From assembly GCF_018500185.1 (NCBI RefSeq), contig NZ_JAHBGI010000001.1, forward strand, positions 186,001 to 250,000: a DNA stretch of 64,000 nucleotides, given 5' to 3'. A model generated the notes under the pieces. The model did not search any database. It had not been told where the DNA came from and worked only from the letters and a program-made list of their open reading frames with translations. The DNA is from Litoribacter ruber. GTDB lineage: Bacteria; Bacteroidota; Bacteroidia; Cytophagales; Cyclobacteriaceae. The position numbers were made by a program, and so were the translations under genes. Positions 30,510 to 39,891 of the stretch are shown one piece after another; position 1 is the stretch's first letter, and every line of letters begins with the position of its first letter.

Positions 30510-32429
30510 ATGTTGATAGAACCTGGAAAATTGCTTGCCCAAATCGACAGCCCAGCCGATTTAAAGAAATTCAACAAAGATCAGCTTGTACAGATATGTG
30601 ATGAACTTCGACAGTTTATAATTGACAATGTATCGGTATATGGCGGGCATTTTGGAGCAAGTTTGGGTGTGGTGGAGCTTACTGTGGCTTTACACTATGT
30701 AATGGAAACCCCCTATGACCAGCTGGTATGGGATGTGGGCCACCAGGCATACGGTCACAAAATCCTTACCGGACGCAGAGACCAGTTTCATACCAACAGA
30801 CTATATAAAGGTCTATCAGGTTTTCCAAAAAGAAAGGAAAGCAACTACGATACTTTTGGAGTTGGGCACTCCAGTACCTCCATTTCTGCTGCTCTTGGGA
30901 TGGCCATGGCCTCCAAATACAAGGGCGAAAAGCAGCGTCAACACATTGCCGTAATCGGTGACGGCTCCATGACAGGAGGGATGGCTTTTGAAGCCATGAA
31001 CCATGCGGGTGTTTCCGATTCCAACATGATCATCATCCTGAATGACAACTGTATGTCCATCGACCCCAACGTAGGGGCGTTGAAGGATTATCTAACTGAC
31101 ATTACTACTTCCCATACATATAATAAGGTAAAAGACGACGTTTGGAAGCTGCTAGGCAAGTTTAGCAAATTCGGCTCAAGCGCTCAGGAGGTGATCTCCA
31201 GCGTGGAGCACGCGATCAAGTCGGCCTTGTTAAAGCAAAGTAATTTATTTGAATCCCTGAATCTCCGTTACTTCGGACCGGTAGATGGCCACGATGTGGA
31301 TCATCTGGTGGAGGTGTTGAGTGATTTGAGAGATATCCCCGGACCAAAAATCCTACACTGTGTGACGGTAAAAGGTAAAGGATATGCCTTGGCTGAAAAA
31401 GACCAAACCAAATGGCATGCACCAGGCAAATTTGATAAGATCACCGGGGAAATTGCCAAAAAAGTACATACTACGCCTCAGGCACCAAAATATCAGGATG
31501 TGTTCGGCCATACTTTGGTAGAATTGGCGGAAGCTGATGATACCATCATGGGGGTGACACCTGCCATGCCATCGGGTTCTTCCATGAACATCATGATGGA
31601 TGCGATGCCTGACAGGGCTTTTGATGTGGGGATTGCCGAGCAACATGCCGTGACTTTTTCGGCAGGATTGGCCACCCAGGGATTGAAGCCATTCTGTAAT
31701 ATTTACAGTACTTTTATGCAACGCGCCTATGATCAGGTTTTGCATGATGTGTGTTTGCAAAATCTACCCGTTGTATTCTGTTTGGACAGAGCAGGATTTG
31801 CAGGAGCAGATGGGCCTACCCACCATGGGGCGTATGATATCGCCTTTTTCCGATGTGTGCCTAATCTGGTAGTGGCAGCGCCAATGAATGAAGAGGAGTT
31901 GCGAAATATGATGTATTCCGCAGCCAAATATAATGGACCTTACTCTATCCGATACCCACGTGGCCAGGGAGTCATGCCTGACTGGAGACAGCCCATGCGT
32001 GAAATCCCAACCGGTCAGGGTAGGATTGTGAAAGAAGGAGAAGAAGTAGCGGTATTGACAATCGGCCATATCGGTAACTATGTGACGGAGGTTGCTGAAA
32101 GCTTGGCTAAAGACGGGCTAAATCCTGCGCATTATGATATGAGGTTTGTCAAGCCACTTGACGGAGATCTTTTGCATGAGATTTTTGGGAAATTTAAAAA
32201 GGTAGTAACTGTTGAAGATGGCTGCTTGATGGGTGGGTTTGGAAGTGCAGTGCTCGAGTGGATGATCGACCACGGATATCAGGCCCAGGTAAAACGTTTG
32301 GGTATTCCTGATGAGGTGATTGAGCACGGAGAGCAGATTCAGCTACACCGAGAGTGTGGGTTTGATCCGGATGGTATAGCTGATGCGGTGAGGAGTTTGC
32401 ATGAGGTTACAGTGAATGTGAAATATTAA
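30510..32429 (+). CDS. dxs: 1-deoxy-D-xylulose-5-phosphate synthase
   Basis: A 639-residue thiamine-diphosphate enzyme that condenses pyruvate and glyceraldehyde-3-phosphate in the first step of the MEP isoprenoid pathway. N-terminal half: WDVGHQAYGHKILTGRRD, GVGHSSTSISAALGMA, and the ThDP/Mg motif GDGSMTGGMAFEAMNHAG through NDNCMSI. Transketolase pyrimidine-binding domain: DVGIAEQHAVTFSAGLA and DRAGFAGADGPTHHG. A C-terminal domain follows. Length is normal. Its product feeds undecaprenyl phosphate synthesis, which uses uppS at 56.9 kb, and menaquinone. Confidence 0.97.
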   Translation: MLIEPGKLLAQIDSPADLKKFNKDQLVQICDELRQFIIDNVSVYGGHFGASLGVVELTVALHYVMETPYDQLVWDVGHQAYGHKILTGRRDQFHTNRLYKGLSGFPKRKESNYDTFGVGHSSTSISAALGMAMASKYKGEKQRQHIAVIGDGSMTGGMAFEAMNHAGVSDSNMIIILNDNCMSIDPNVGALKDYLTDITTSHTYNKVKDDVWKLLGKFSKFGSSAQEVISSVEHAIKSALLKQSNLFESLNLRYFGPVDGHDVDHLVEVLSDLRDIPGPKILHCVTVKGKGYALAEKDQTKWHAPGKFDKITGEIAKKVHTTPQAPKYQDVFGHTLVELAEADDTIMGVTPAMPSGSSMNIMMDAMPDRAFDVGIAEQHAVTFSAGLATQGLKPFCNIYSTFMQRAYDQVLHDVCLQNLPVVFCLDRAGFAGADGPTHHGAYDIAFFRCVPNLVVAAPMNEEELRNMMYSAAKYNGPYSIRYPRGQGVMPDWRQPMREIPTGQGRIVKEGEEVAVLTIGHIGNYVTEVAESLAKDGLNPAHYDMRFVKPLDGDLLHEIFGKFKKVVTVEDGCLMGGFGSAVLEWMIDHGYQAQVKRLGIPDEVIEHGEQIQLHRECGFDPDGIADAVRSLHEVTVNVKY

Positions 32430-32486
32430 GGTAGAAATATTTTAATAGAAATAGGGAAATTAGGAAATAGTGAAATATAAGGGGGG

Positions 32487-32510
32487 AGCCGCATCGAGAG
32501 TTGCGGTTTT
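32487..32510 (+). terminator. Terminator after dxs
   Basis: AGCCGCA and TGCGGTT form a 7-bp stem with an 8-base loop followed by TTT. Moderate strength. Confidence 0.5.
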
Positions 32511-32530
32511 CCTGTTTATACTAAATTCGT

Positions 32531-33313
32531 ATGCCTATGGAAATTGCTTACAATGATTTGGGGAATGGGCAGCCGCTCATATTTTTACACGGCTTTTGCG
32601 AAAGCAAGGAGATGTGGAAGGCATTTGAGGAGGCTTTTTCTCCCTTCTACAGGGTGCTGTGTCCAGATCTGCCAGGATTTGGAGAAAGCCGCTGGTATGA
32701 GGAGGAGGTCAGTTTGGAACAGGTGGCTGTGATGCTCGAGGAATGGATGGAGGAATTGCAGCTGGAAAAGCCCATCCTGATCGGCCACTCCTTGGGGGGC
32801 TATGTGGGTTTGGCGCTGGCCGAGCTAATGGGGGAGAAACTTGGTGGGCTTGGCTTATTCCATTCCACAGCTTTTGCCGATGATGAGGAAAAAAGGGGTG
32901 TCAGAAACCGGACCTTGGCTTTTGTGGAAAAATATGGGGTGGAAAAGTTTGTCACTTCATTTGTCCCGCCCTTATTTCCCGATTACAGGAGGGAAGAGCT
33001 TCAGGATAAAATTGATTATGTGCTCAGATTGGCCCTCAAGACCTCGTATCCAGGTTTGATGGCCTATACTAAGGCCATGCGTGATAGAAAAGAGCGGTTA
33101 GAGGTATTAAAGAGCTTTCGCTCTCCCAAGATGATGATCGCTGGGCAAGTGGATGCTGCCATCAAGCTTGAAGACAGCCGAAAGCATGAGGCTTTTGTGG
33201 ATTTCTATTTTGAGCTTCCCGAAACCGGGCATATGGGGATGTTTGAGCGGGAAGAGAAGACCATTGAGGTAGTGGGGAAGTTTCTGGATAGGTACTGCAG
33301 TTCTACCGTATAA
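32531..33313 (+). CDS. Alpha/beta-hydrolase fold protein
   Basis: A 260-residue cytosolic hydrolase. Oxyanion motif FLHGFCES, nucleophile elbow GHSLGG (Ser near residue 85), an acid in the IAGQVDAAI region and the histidine in ETGHMGMFE complete the triad. Substrate cannot be inferred; this is a generic esterase, epoxide hydrolase or haloperoxidase-like family. It begins about 100 bases after dxs but past a hairpin, so it may have its own promoter. Confidence 0.88.
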   Translation: MPMEIAYNDLGNGQPLIFLHGFCESKEMWKAFEEAFSPFYRVLCPDLPGFGESRWYEEEVSLEQVAVMLEEWMEELQLEKPILIGHSLGGYVGLALAELMGEKLGGLGLFHSTAFADDEEKRGVRNRTLAFVEKYGVEKFVTSFVPPLFPDYRREELQDKIDYVLRLALKTSYPGLMAYTKAMRDRKERLEVLKSFRSPKMMIAGQVDAAIKLEDSRKHEAFVDFYFELPETGHMGMFEREEKTIEVVGKFLDRYCSSTV

Positions 33314-33440
33314 GAGTTGACGTATTGTTTCTCGCGGCGTCCGCAAAGATGGCGCAGGGGCCGCAACGTGGAAATTACGATAATTACCGCAATCAGTCTA
33401 GTTGTTTTCCCTATTTTTCTCCCATGCCTCTAATATCCCA

Positions 33441-33677
33441 TTACCCATAGTGGACCCGACGAGGACCCGAAGGGGAGGCGAGTTGGAGGGGTAGAGGGGA
33501 TAGGATATGAGTAGGGGTTAGGCTTAGACTGTCAATCTCAATTTGCCCCATGGCAATAGCGTGGTCTATAGTAGACATTTTAGAAGAATAAATATCTACT
33601 TCAGAGTCATTTTCAAATTGGTTAATAATATCCTCAATTGAGTCAAAATCAGTTTTATCCGTTATTACAGTAGGCAT
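33441..33677 (-). CDS. Small hypothetical protein, probably 3'-altered
   Basis: A 78-residue frame. The first 55 residues look gene-like and acidic (MPTVITDKTDFDSIEDIINQ; STIDHAIAMGQIEIDS). The last part is translated from a G/C-biased stretch (ACCCCTCCAACTCGCCTCCC type), unlike the AT-rich upstream part, and looks like a repeat that replaced the true C-terminus. No family recognised. It could be a remnant of an antitoxin-like gene, but that is a guess. Confidence 0.35.
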   Translation of the reverse strand: MPTVITDKTDFDSIEDIINQFENDSEVDIYSSKMSTIDHAIAMGQIEIDSLSLTPTHILSPLPLQLASPSGPRRVHYG

Positions 33678-33800
33678 ACCTGTTTTTTATTTTAACAACG
33701 TATTTCAACCAGATTGTTCCTATTTAAAATATACGCTTTTTTCTAATTAATTGATCATAAATAATTCCAAGTATTTTTAAATTAACCCAAATATTAATGC

Positions 33801-33833
33801 AAAAAGGAGTTTCACTCAATTCGTGAAACTCCT
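33801..33833 (-). terminator. Terminator of the TonB receptor gene
   Basis: AAAGGAGTTTCAC and GTGAAACTCCTTT form a perfect 13-bp stem with a 6-7-base loop; on the minus strand it ends in TTTTT. It lies 30 bases after the receptor stop. Confidence 0.9.
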
Positions 33834-33863
33834 TTGGGAAGAATATTCTATTAAAATTAATCT

Positions 33864-36263
33864 TTAAAACCTCAAGCTAACCCCGGCCAAGAAGTTTGTG
33901 CCGGCCATGGGGTAGTAGAAGTTTTCGGTAACAAGTTCTCTGCCACCAGCTGCTTCCCCTGGGAGGAAATAGCTGAAAGTGTAGCCGTTTGGTTCATAAA
34001 GCTCGTTGAAGATATTGTTGACCAAAAGGGTGAACTCCATTTCTTTGACAAATCTGGGACTGATCTTGTAGATGAACCTCAAATCGTTGGTGAAAAAGGC
34101 GTCTAGCTTTCTGTTTTCGTTTTGGGTGTTGTCCAGATATTGGCTGTCCACATACTTGGATAGCAGGGAGATTTCAAGTCCTTTGATCGGACGGAAGTCA
34201 ATCATGGCTGATCCTACCACATTGGGGGAGAAGGCGATGTCGGTGTCCGTATAGGTGAAGCTTTCCTGCTGGAAAACCTCGGCGGCGTAGTCATCCACAA
34301 ATTCGGTGAACTCTGCGATCTTGTTTCGGCTGAAGGCAATGTTTCCCCCCAAAGTCCACTTAGGGGAAAGCATCACCGCTCCGTCCAACTCGATACCCGC
34401 TCTATAGCTATCCGCCACATTTTCTCTGATATAGGCCCCTACATCATTTAATTGCCCTGTAAGCACCAATTGATCATTATACTTCATGTAGTAGAGATTG
34501 GCGCCATATTGGAAATTGTTGTGCTGTGTCCTTACACCAGCCTCAATGTTTTGGAGGTTTTCTGGCCTTGGAATCTCTGTGAGGGGGCTGTCAGTGAAAT
34601 CCCTTCTCACTGGTTCACGATTGGCTACCGCATAGGAGGCGTAGAAGGTTTTGCCTTTGGCCGCCTCATAGCTGAAGCCGAATTTTGGGTTAAAGAAATG
34701 GTAGTTTTGGAATCCGCTGATATCTCGGAGGTCGTTGTTGATTCCGACAAACCTATAATCGATACCTCTGTATTGAAGGTCGCCAAAAAGGAAAAGCTGG
34801 TCTACCACTTCATAGGTAGCTTTAAGGAAAATGTTGCGGTCATCTTTCACCGCATTGTTGTCATAATAACGGTCGCGGATATCCGTATCTCCTGCAATTC
34901 TCATCCAGATGATTTCCCCAAAGTGGTCCCCGTCATAACGGTTTGCCCCACCGCCCAAAATCGCATCCAATCGGCCGTCACCGGAGATGTAATTCAGCGA
35001 GAAAGTCGCCCCATAGAAGTCATTGTCCAACCACCTTCTTCTTATGATGTCTGTTCTTTCAATGGTTTCCCCACCAATCACAATAGGCTGGATGCCGTAG
35101 TTTCTAAGAAGTCGGTCATTTGGACGGAACTGCTCATAATATCCGGCGCCTTTGGTGTAGTGCAGGGCCGCATTGGCTTTCCAATTGCTACCCAGATTAC
35201 CGGCATAGATGAATTGATAGTGCTGCTGCTGGTAATTATCCGTTTCGTTTTCGTAGGTATAGCTGTTAAAAGTACGGTTGGTCTGCAGCAGGTTTTCCGG
35301 GACACCATTCCAAGCTTGGTAAGTTTGCTCAGCTCCTGCAAATACATTCATTTTGAAAACATGGTTGTCGCCATAATAACCCCCAGATAGATAATAGGAG
35401 CGAAGGTCTGAAAAGGCACGGTCAATGTAGCCATCGGAAGTGATCTGCGATAATCTTGCGTCCACTGCCCACCTGTTGTTCAATAGGCCCGTTCCGGCTT
35501 TCACTGTATGGCGCCGGGTATTGAAAGAACCGAACCCATTGTCGATTTCGGCGTAGCTTTCTTCCCTTTTGGTATCTGTCTGGATGTTGAGGCTGGCCCC
35601 AAAAGTAGCCGCGCCATTGGTGGAAGTACCCACACCACGCTGGATCTGGATGTTTTCCACGGATGAGGCAAAGTCCGGCATGTTGACCCAGAATACGCCA
35701 TGGGATTCGGCATCATTAAGCGGGATCCCGTTTACTGTTACGTTGATTCTGGTTTGGTCGGAACCCCGGATTCTCAGACCCGTGTAGCCCACACCTGCTC
35801 CCGCATCGGAATGGCTGACCACTGATGGGGTGTAATTTAGCAGGAAAGGAATGTCCTGGCCCAGATTGTTTTTGTTGAGTTCCTCTTTGGAGATGGTTTT
35901 AAAGGTGGTGGGGGTGGTCTGTCCGGCCCGTGTGGCTGTAACGATAAACTCCTCGGTGGAAAGCAGGCTTTTGTCCAAGGAGAAATCCAATTCTAAATCG
36001 GCCGAAATGTTGATGCTTGACCTTGTGGTCTGGTACCCTACGTAAGAAACCCTCACATCGTAATCCCCGGCCGGAATCCTGTTGACTTGGTAACGGCCGA
36101 TCATGTCGGTGGTACTTCCCCTGCCAGTGCCTTCCAAGATAATGTTTGCTCCCGGAAGGGTTTCACCAGTTTCGGCATCGGTGACGGTGCCGGACAAACG
36201 GTGCTGTGCCATGGCGCCGATGCTCATGAGCATGACGGATAGCATGAATACTAACTTTTTCAT
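33864..36263 (-). CDS. TonB-dependent outer-membrane receptor under TPP riboswitch control (thiamine uptake)
   Basis: A 799-residue outer-membrane transporter. The ATG at 36263 starts the signal peptide (MKKLVFMLSVMLMSIGAMAQ). Residues about 22-105 are a carboxypeptidase regulatory-like domain (GTVTDAETGETLPGANIILE). The plug at about 115-240 has YTGLRIRGSDQTRINVTVNG and SVENIQIQRGVGTSTNGAATFG. A beta-barrel follows, ending in the typical C-terminal aromatic motif AGVSLRF. A TPP riboswitch lies about 90 bases upstream, so the substrate is very likely thiamine or a thiamine derivative, as reported for riboswitch-linked receptors in the Bacteroidota. Confidence 0.93.
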   Translation of the reverse strand: MKKLVFMLSVMLMSIGAMAQHRLSGTVTDAETGETLPGANIILEGTGRGSTTDMIGRYQVNRIPAGDYDVRVSYVGYQTTRSSINISADLELDFSLDKSLLSTEEFIVTATRAGQTTPTTFKTISKEELNKNNLGQDIPFLLNYTPSVVSHSDAGAGVGYTGLRIRGSDQTRINVTVNGIPLNDAESHGVFWVNMPDFASSVENIQIQRGVGTSTNGAATFGASLNIQTDTKREESYAEIDNGFGSFNTRRHTVKAGTGLLNNRWAVDARLSQITSDGYIDRAFSDLRSYYLSGGYYGDNHVFKMNVFAGAEQTYQAWNGVPENLLQTNRTFNSYTYENETDNYQQQHYQFIYAGNLGSNWKANAALHYTKGAGYYEQFRPNDRLLRNYGIQPIVIGGETIERTDIIRRRWLDNDFYGATFSLNYISGDGRLDAILGGGANRYDGDHFGEIIWMRIAGDTDIRDRYYDNNAVKDDRNIFLKATYEVVDQLFLFGDLQYRGIDYRFVGINNDLRDISGFQNYHFFNPKFGFSYEAAKGKTFYASYAVANREPVRRDFTDSPLTEIPRPENLQNIEAGVRTQHNNFQYGANLYYMKYNDQLVLTGQLNDVGAYIRENVADSYRAGIELDGAVMLSPKWTLGGNIAFSRNKIAEFTEFVDDYAAEVFQQESFTYTDTDIAFSPNVVGSAMIDFRPIKGLEISLLSKYVDSQYLDNTQNENRKLDAFFTNDLRFIYKISPRFVKEMEFTLLVNNIFNELYEPNGYTFSYFLPGEAAGGRELVTENFYYPMAGTNFLAGVSLRF

Positions 36264-36354
36264 GTAATAATGGTGATAAAAACTGTTGCCTTTCGGCAGT
36301 TTGGTTAAACATAGAAGCAAACCAAGGGGAGGCTGCTCCACTTTCTGTAAACCG

Positions 36355-36436
36355 CTCATTTCCCTTCGCCGGTACTAACCGTATCAGGTTCAATGGGTAT
36401 GATCTCAGCCCGTTATATTAGGGCACCCCTTAATGG
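36355..36436 (-). promoter_or_regulatory. TPP (thiamine pyrophosphate) riboswitch
   Basis: On the minus strand the aptamer reads GGGGTGCC (36429-36422), CTGAGA (36408-36403), ATACCC, GAACCTGATACGG (36391-36379), GTTAGTACCGGCGAAGGGAA (ending about 36360). These are the conserved P2/J2-4 and P4/P5 elements of the THI box in the correct order and spacing, with a P1/P3-like stem from GCTCCCATTAAGGGG. It precedes the TonB receptor and should shut it down when TPP is abundant. Confidence 0.97.
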
Positions 36437-36478
36437 GAGCAAAGGTAAGGATATTATCAAGATCGGCAATGGAATTAA

Positions 36479-38057
36479 AAATAGAAGAATTAGGAATGAG
36501 GAATTAAGAATGAACGGTTGAAGAAAATGGCCACAAAGGGCTCAAAGGCGCTAAGACTGGTTCGCGGACAAGGAAATGGGCACAAAGGAGTTGCACCAGG
36601 TTTTAAAAAAGTCGCGAAAACGGTTGGGAATAAATAATTAGCAATGAAGAATGAGCGGGCATGTTATTATAAAAAAAAAGCCGCACTAAGTTAAAGTTTA
36701 AACCTTAAATAGAAGAATTAGGAATGAGGAATTAAGAATGAACGGTTGAAGAAAATGGCCGCAAAGGGCTCAAAGGCGCTAAGACTGGTTCGCGGACAAG
36801 GAAATGGGCACAAAGGTGTTGCACCAGGTTTTAAAAAAGTCGCGAAAACGGGTGGGAATAAATAATTAGCAATGAAGAATGAGCGGGCATGTTATTATAA
36901 AAAAAAAGCCGCACTAAGTTAAAGTTTAAACCTTAAATAGAAGAATTAGGAATGAGGAATTAAGAATGAACGGTTGAATAAAATGGCCACAAAGGGCTCA
37001 AAGGCGCTAAGACTGGTTCGCGGACAAGGAAATGGGCACAAAGGAGTTGCACCAGGTTTTAAAAAAGTCGCGAAAACGGTTGGGAATAAATAATTAGCAA
37101 TGAAGAATGAGCGGGCATGTTATTATAAAAAAAAAGCCGCACTAAGTTAAAGTTTAAACCTTAAATAGAAGAATTAGGAATGAGGAATTAAGAATGAACG
37201 GTTGAATAAAATGGCCACAAAGGGCTCAAAGGCGCTAAGACTGGTTCGCGGACAAGGAAATGGGCCACAAAGGAGTTTCACCAAGTTTTAAAAAAGCCGC
37301 GAAAAGTGTTGGGAATTAATTATTTGTAATGGAGAATGAGCGCGGGCATGTTATTATAAAAAAAAAGCCGCACTAAGTTAGATTTAAACCTTAAATAGAA
37401 GACTTAGTAATTAAGAATGAACGTTTGAATAAAATGGCCACAATGGGCTCAAAGGCGCTAAGACTGGTTCGCGGACAAGGAAATGGGTCACAAAGGAGTT
37501 TCACCAAGTTTTAAAAAAGCCGCGAAAAGGGTTGGGAATTAATTATTTGTAATGGAGAATGAGCGCGGGCATGTTATTATAAAAAAAAAGCCGCACTAAG
37601 TTAGATTTAAACCTTAAATAGAAGAATTAGGAATTAAGAATGAACGGTTGAATAAAATGGCCACAAAGGGCTCAATGGCGCTAAGACTGGTTCGCGGACA
37701 AGGACATGGGGCACAAAGGAGTTGCACCAAGTTTTAAAAAAGCCGCGAAAAGTGTTGGGAATTAATTATTGGTAATGGAGAATGAGCGGGCATGTTATGA
37801 TAAAAAAAAAGCCGCACTAAGTTAGATTTAAACCTTAAATAGAAGAATTAGGAATTAAGAATGAACGGTTGTATAAAATGGCCACAATGGGCTCAAAGGC
37901 GCTAAGACTGGTTCGCGGACAAGGAAATGGGGCACAAAGGAGTTGCACCAAGTTTTAAAAAAGCCGCAAAAAGGGTTGGGAATAAATAATTAGCAATGGA
38001 GAATGAGCGGGCATGTTATTATAAAAAAAAAGCCGCACTAAGTTAGATTTAAACCTT
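36479..38057. repeat. Tandem array, seven copies of a 221-230-bp unit
   Basis: The marker ATAGAAGAATTAGG recurs at 36481, 36709, 36937, 37165, 37395 (variant), 37618 and 37839, giving periods of 228, 228, 228, 230, 223 and 221. Each unit contains GGAATGAGGAATTAAGAATG, CAAAGGGCTCAAAGGCGCTA, GACTGGTTCGCGGACAAGG and an A9 run before GCCGCACTAAGTTA. The first four copies are almost identical and the last three form a second subtype. No coding frame persists. It separates the desaturase from the riboswitch. Confidence 0.97.
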
Positions 38058-38072
38058 AGTGCGACTTCTTCG
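38029..38072 (-). terminator. Terminator of the desaturase gene
   Basis: On the minus strand GTCGCACTAAGG pairs with CTTAGTGCGGC, followed by nine Ts, 28 bases after the desaturase stop. The GCCGCACTAAGTT arm plus A9 run is exactly the part repeated in every unit of the adjacent array. Confidence 0.85.
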
Positions 38073-38099
38073 ACTTTGTGGGCAATTATTTTTCAGAAA

Positions 38100-39158
38100 T
38101 TAAGCTGTGCCCAATGCCTTCAGGTGATAATAATGCGATGCAAAGGCCTGTCTTAGTCTGGAGTGCTCCAAGTAAGGCACTTGGTATTCCTGGCACACAT
38201 CCTTGATGATCTTGCTTATTGCAGGATAATGGATATGGGAAATCTTTGGGAAAAGGTGGTGCTCCACCTGGAAATTCAGCCCGCCTACCAACCAAGTCAA
38301 TACCTTATTTTTGGTGGCAAAATTAGTGGTGGTCCTAAGTTGGTGGGTAGCCCAGTCGTCTTCCAGCTGGACGCCTTCATTGATAGGGAAGATGGTTTCC
38401 TCTACTGAGTGAGCCATTTGGAAGATGACGCTCAGGAAGATGCCCGTGGAAAAGCCAAACAGGAGAAAGCCTACCAACCAGGGCATAAAACCTAACAGAT
38501 AAATGGGCAGTGCCATAAACAAAACCGCATGGACTAACTTGAAGCCCCAAAAGGAGATGTGGTCACTGGTTTTCATTTTCTGGATAGGGGTGATGCCTAC
38601 CCGGCCGGTCACATATTTTTTGTAATCGGTCACAAACACCCAGTAATGATAGAGCAGGCTATAAGTCAGAAGGAAATATAGATGCTGATACTTGTGCATG
38701 CCATACCGCTTTTGGGCTGGGCAAAGTCGTAGGAAAGGCCGTGCGTTCATATCGTCATCCACACCTTCAATGTTGGTGTAGGAGTGATGGACCACGTTGT
38801 GCTTGGTTTTCCACATGAAGACATTTGCCCCTAGGAAGTTGATGGATAAGCCAGCCAGTTTGTTGAGCCATGGCTGGTTGCTAAAGCTGCCATGGGCGCC
38901 ATCGTGCATGACATTAAAGCCAATCGAGGCCGCCAGTCCGCCTAGGACGATGCTTTCCAGGATGGCAATAGGCCAGAAAGGAGTGAAGAAAAGCAGGTGG
39001 ATATAAACCGCCACAAATGAGATAGTCAGGATTATGGCTTTGGTGTAAAGCTGGGTGTTTCCTGTTTGGGCAATGTTATTTTCTTTGAAATGATTCTGGA
39101 CGCGTGCTTTTAATGTTTGGTGAAATGGGGTGGATTTCTGGAATTTTGGTTTTTGCAT
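38100..39158 (-). CDS. Membrane fatty acid desaturase (front-end type)
   Basis: A 352-residue integral membrane di-iron desaturase that introduces a cis double bond into acyl chains of membrane lipids. The three histidine boxes are present: HDGAH (85-89), HNVVHH, and QVEHH in the QxxHH form typical of front-end (delta-5/6-like) desaturases. There are two pairs of hydrophobic segments. There is no fused cytochrome b5 domain. The regioselectivity cannot be read from sequence. The gene stands alone between a terminator with its repeat array and a 200-base gap to the NadR-like kinase. Confidence 0.93.
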   Translation of the reverse strand: MQKPKFQKSTPFHQTLKARVQNHFKENNIAQTGNTQLYTKAIILTISFVAVYIHLLFFTPFWPIAILESIVLGGLAASIGFNVMHDGAHGSFSNQPWLNKLAGLSINFLGANVFMWKTKHNVVHHSYTNIEGVDDDMNARPFLRLCPAQKRYGMHKYQHLYFLLTYSLLYHYWVFVTDYKKYVTGRVGITPIQKMKTSDHISFWGFKLVHAVLFMALPIYLLGFMPWLVGFLLFGFSTGIFLSVIFQMAHSVEETIFPINEGVQLEDDWATHQLRTTTNFATKNKVLTWLVGGLNFQVEHHLFPKISHIHYPAISKIIKDVCQEYQVPYLEHSRLRQAFASHYYHLKALGTA

Positions 39159-39357
39159 AAAGAAATGATGAAATTCTAATTCATTTTGGCCACTGAAGCG
39201 CTGCCGTATTACTGGGGGGACTTTAATAGCTATTAAGCAAATATAAGCTTTTTTAAACTTTTCAAAAATGCAAATATTGATAGGTGGTTAAATCCTTTTT
39301 TATTGCTTTATCTTTTGATTTGCTTCATTTACCTAACGGCGGCTTTGGACATATAAT

Positions 39358-39891
39358 TCAATCCATTCGTTTTTTTCTCATTAATGCCTCTATTATTTCA
39401 ATAGAGGCATGCAATCTTTCTTCAATCGTGCCGGAAACCAATTGATAAGGAACACTGGTGGTTTGGATTTTTTCCAAATAAACATTAAAAAAATATTTCC
39501 TCATTTCAGGTTCAGGATGTTCGCGCTGCGGGTCGGGTTCCCAGGGCATATCTATGTTTGTAAGCAGGTAGAGGTCATAATTCCTGCGGCTGATTTCATC
39601 TAGGGTCCAAGCATGGGTTTTGCAATATTTATGGCGACTCCAAACATCGATCACGTGCAGGTCCGTATCGCAAAAAAGCATCTTCTCAGCATTCTTGGCG
39701 GCCAGTTCCTCGAGCTGGATTTGGCCTTGGGCAATAGGCAGAAGGTCCTCGTATCGATACTCCCTATCCAATTGCTCCAGGTATTCTCGGGCGTATTCAC
39801 GGACCCAAGGTTCGCCGAAATGATCAGAAAGTCCTTTGGCAAGTGTGCTTTTCCCGGTTGATTCCGGTCCAATGATCACGATTCTAAGCAT
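39358..39891 (-). CDS. NadR-like P-loop nucleoside kinase (AAA_28)
   Basis: A 177-residue protein matching the C-terminal ribosylnicotinamide-kinase domain of NadR: Walker A GPESTGKST, then WVREYAREYL, FCDTDLHVIDVWS and YLLTNIDMPWEPDPQREHP. There is no adenylyltransferase or DNA-binding domain. It overlaps the end of the PnuC-family transporter gene by 8 bases, so it presumably phosphorylates the imported vitamin and traps it in the cytosol. The substrate is nicotinamide riboside by homology, but a thiamine role is possible given the context. Confidence 0.88.
   Translation of the reverse strand: MLRIVIIGPESTGKSTLAKGLSDHFGEPWVREYAREYLEQLDREYRYEDLLPIAQGQIQLEELAAKNAEKMLFCDTDLHVIDVWSRHKYCKTHAWTLDEISRRNYDLYLLTNIDMPWEPDPQREHPEPEMRKYFFNVYLEKIQTTSVPYQLVSGTIEERLHASIEIIEALMRKKRMD

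Noticed and set aside
36479-38057. Possible CRISPR array
   Set aside because: Units of 221-230 bp are tandem with no unique spacers, and no cas genes are near.
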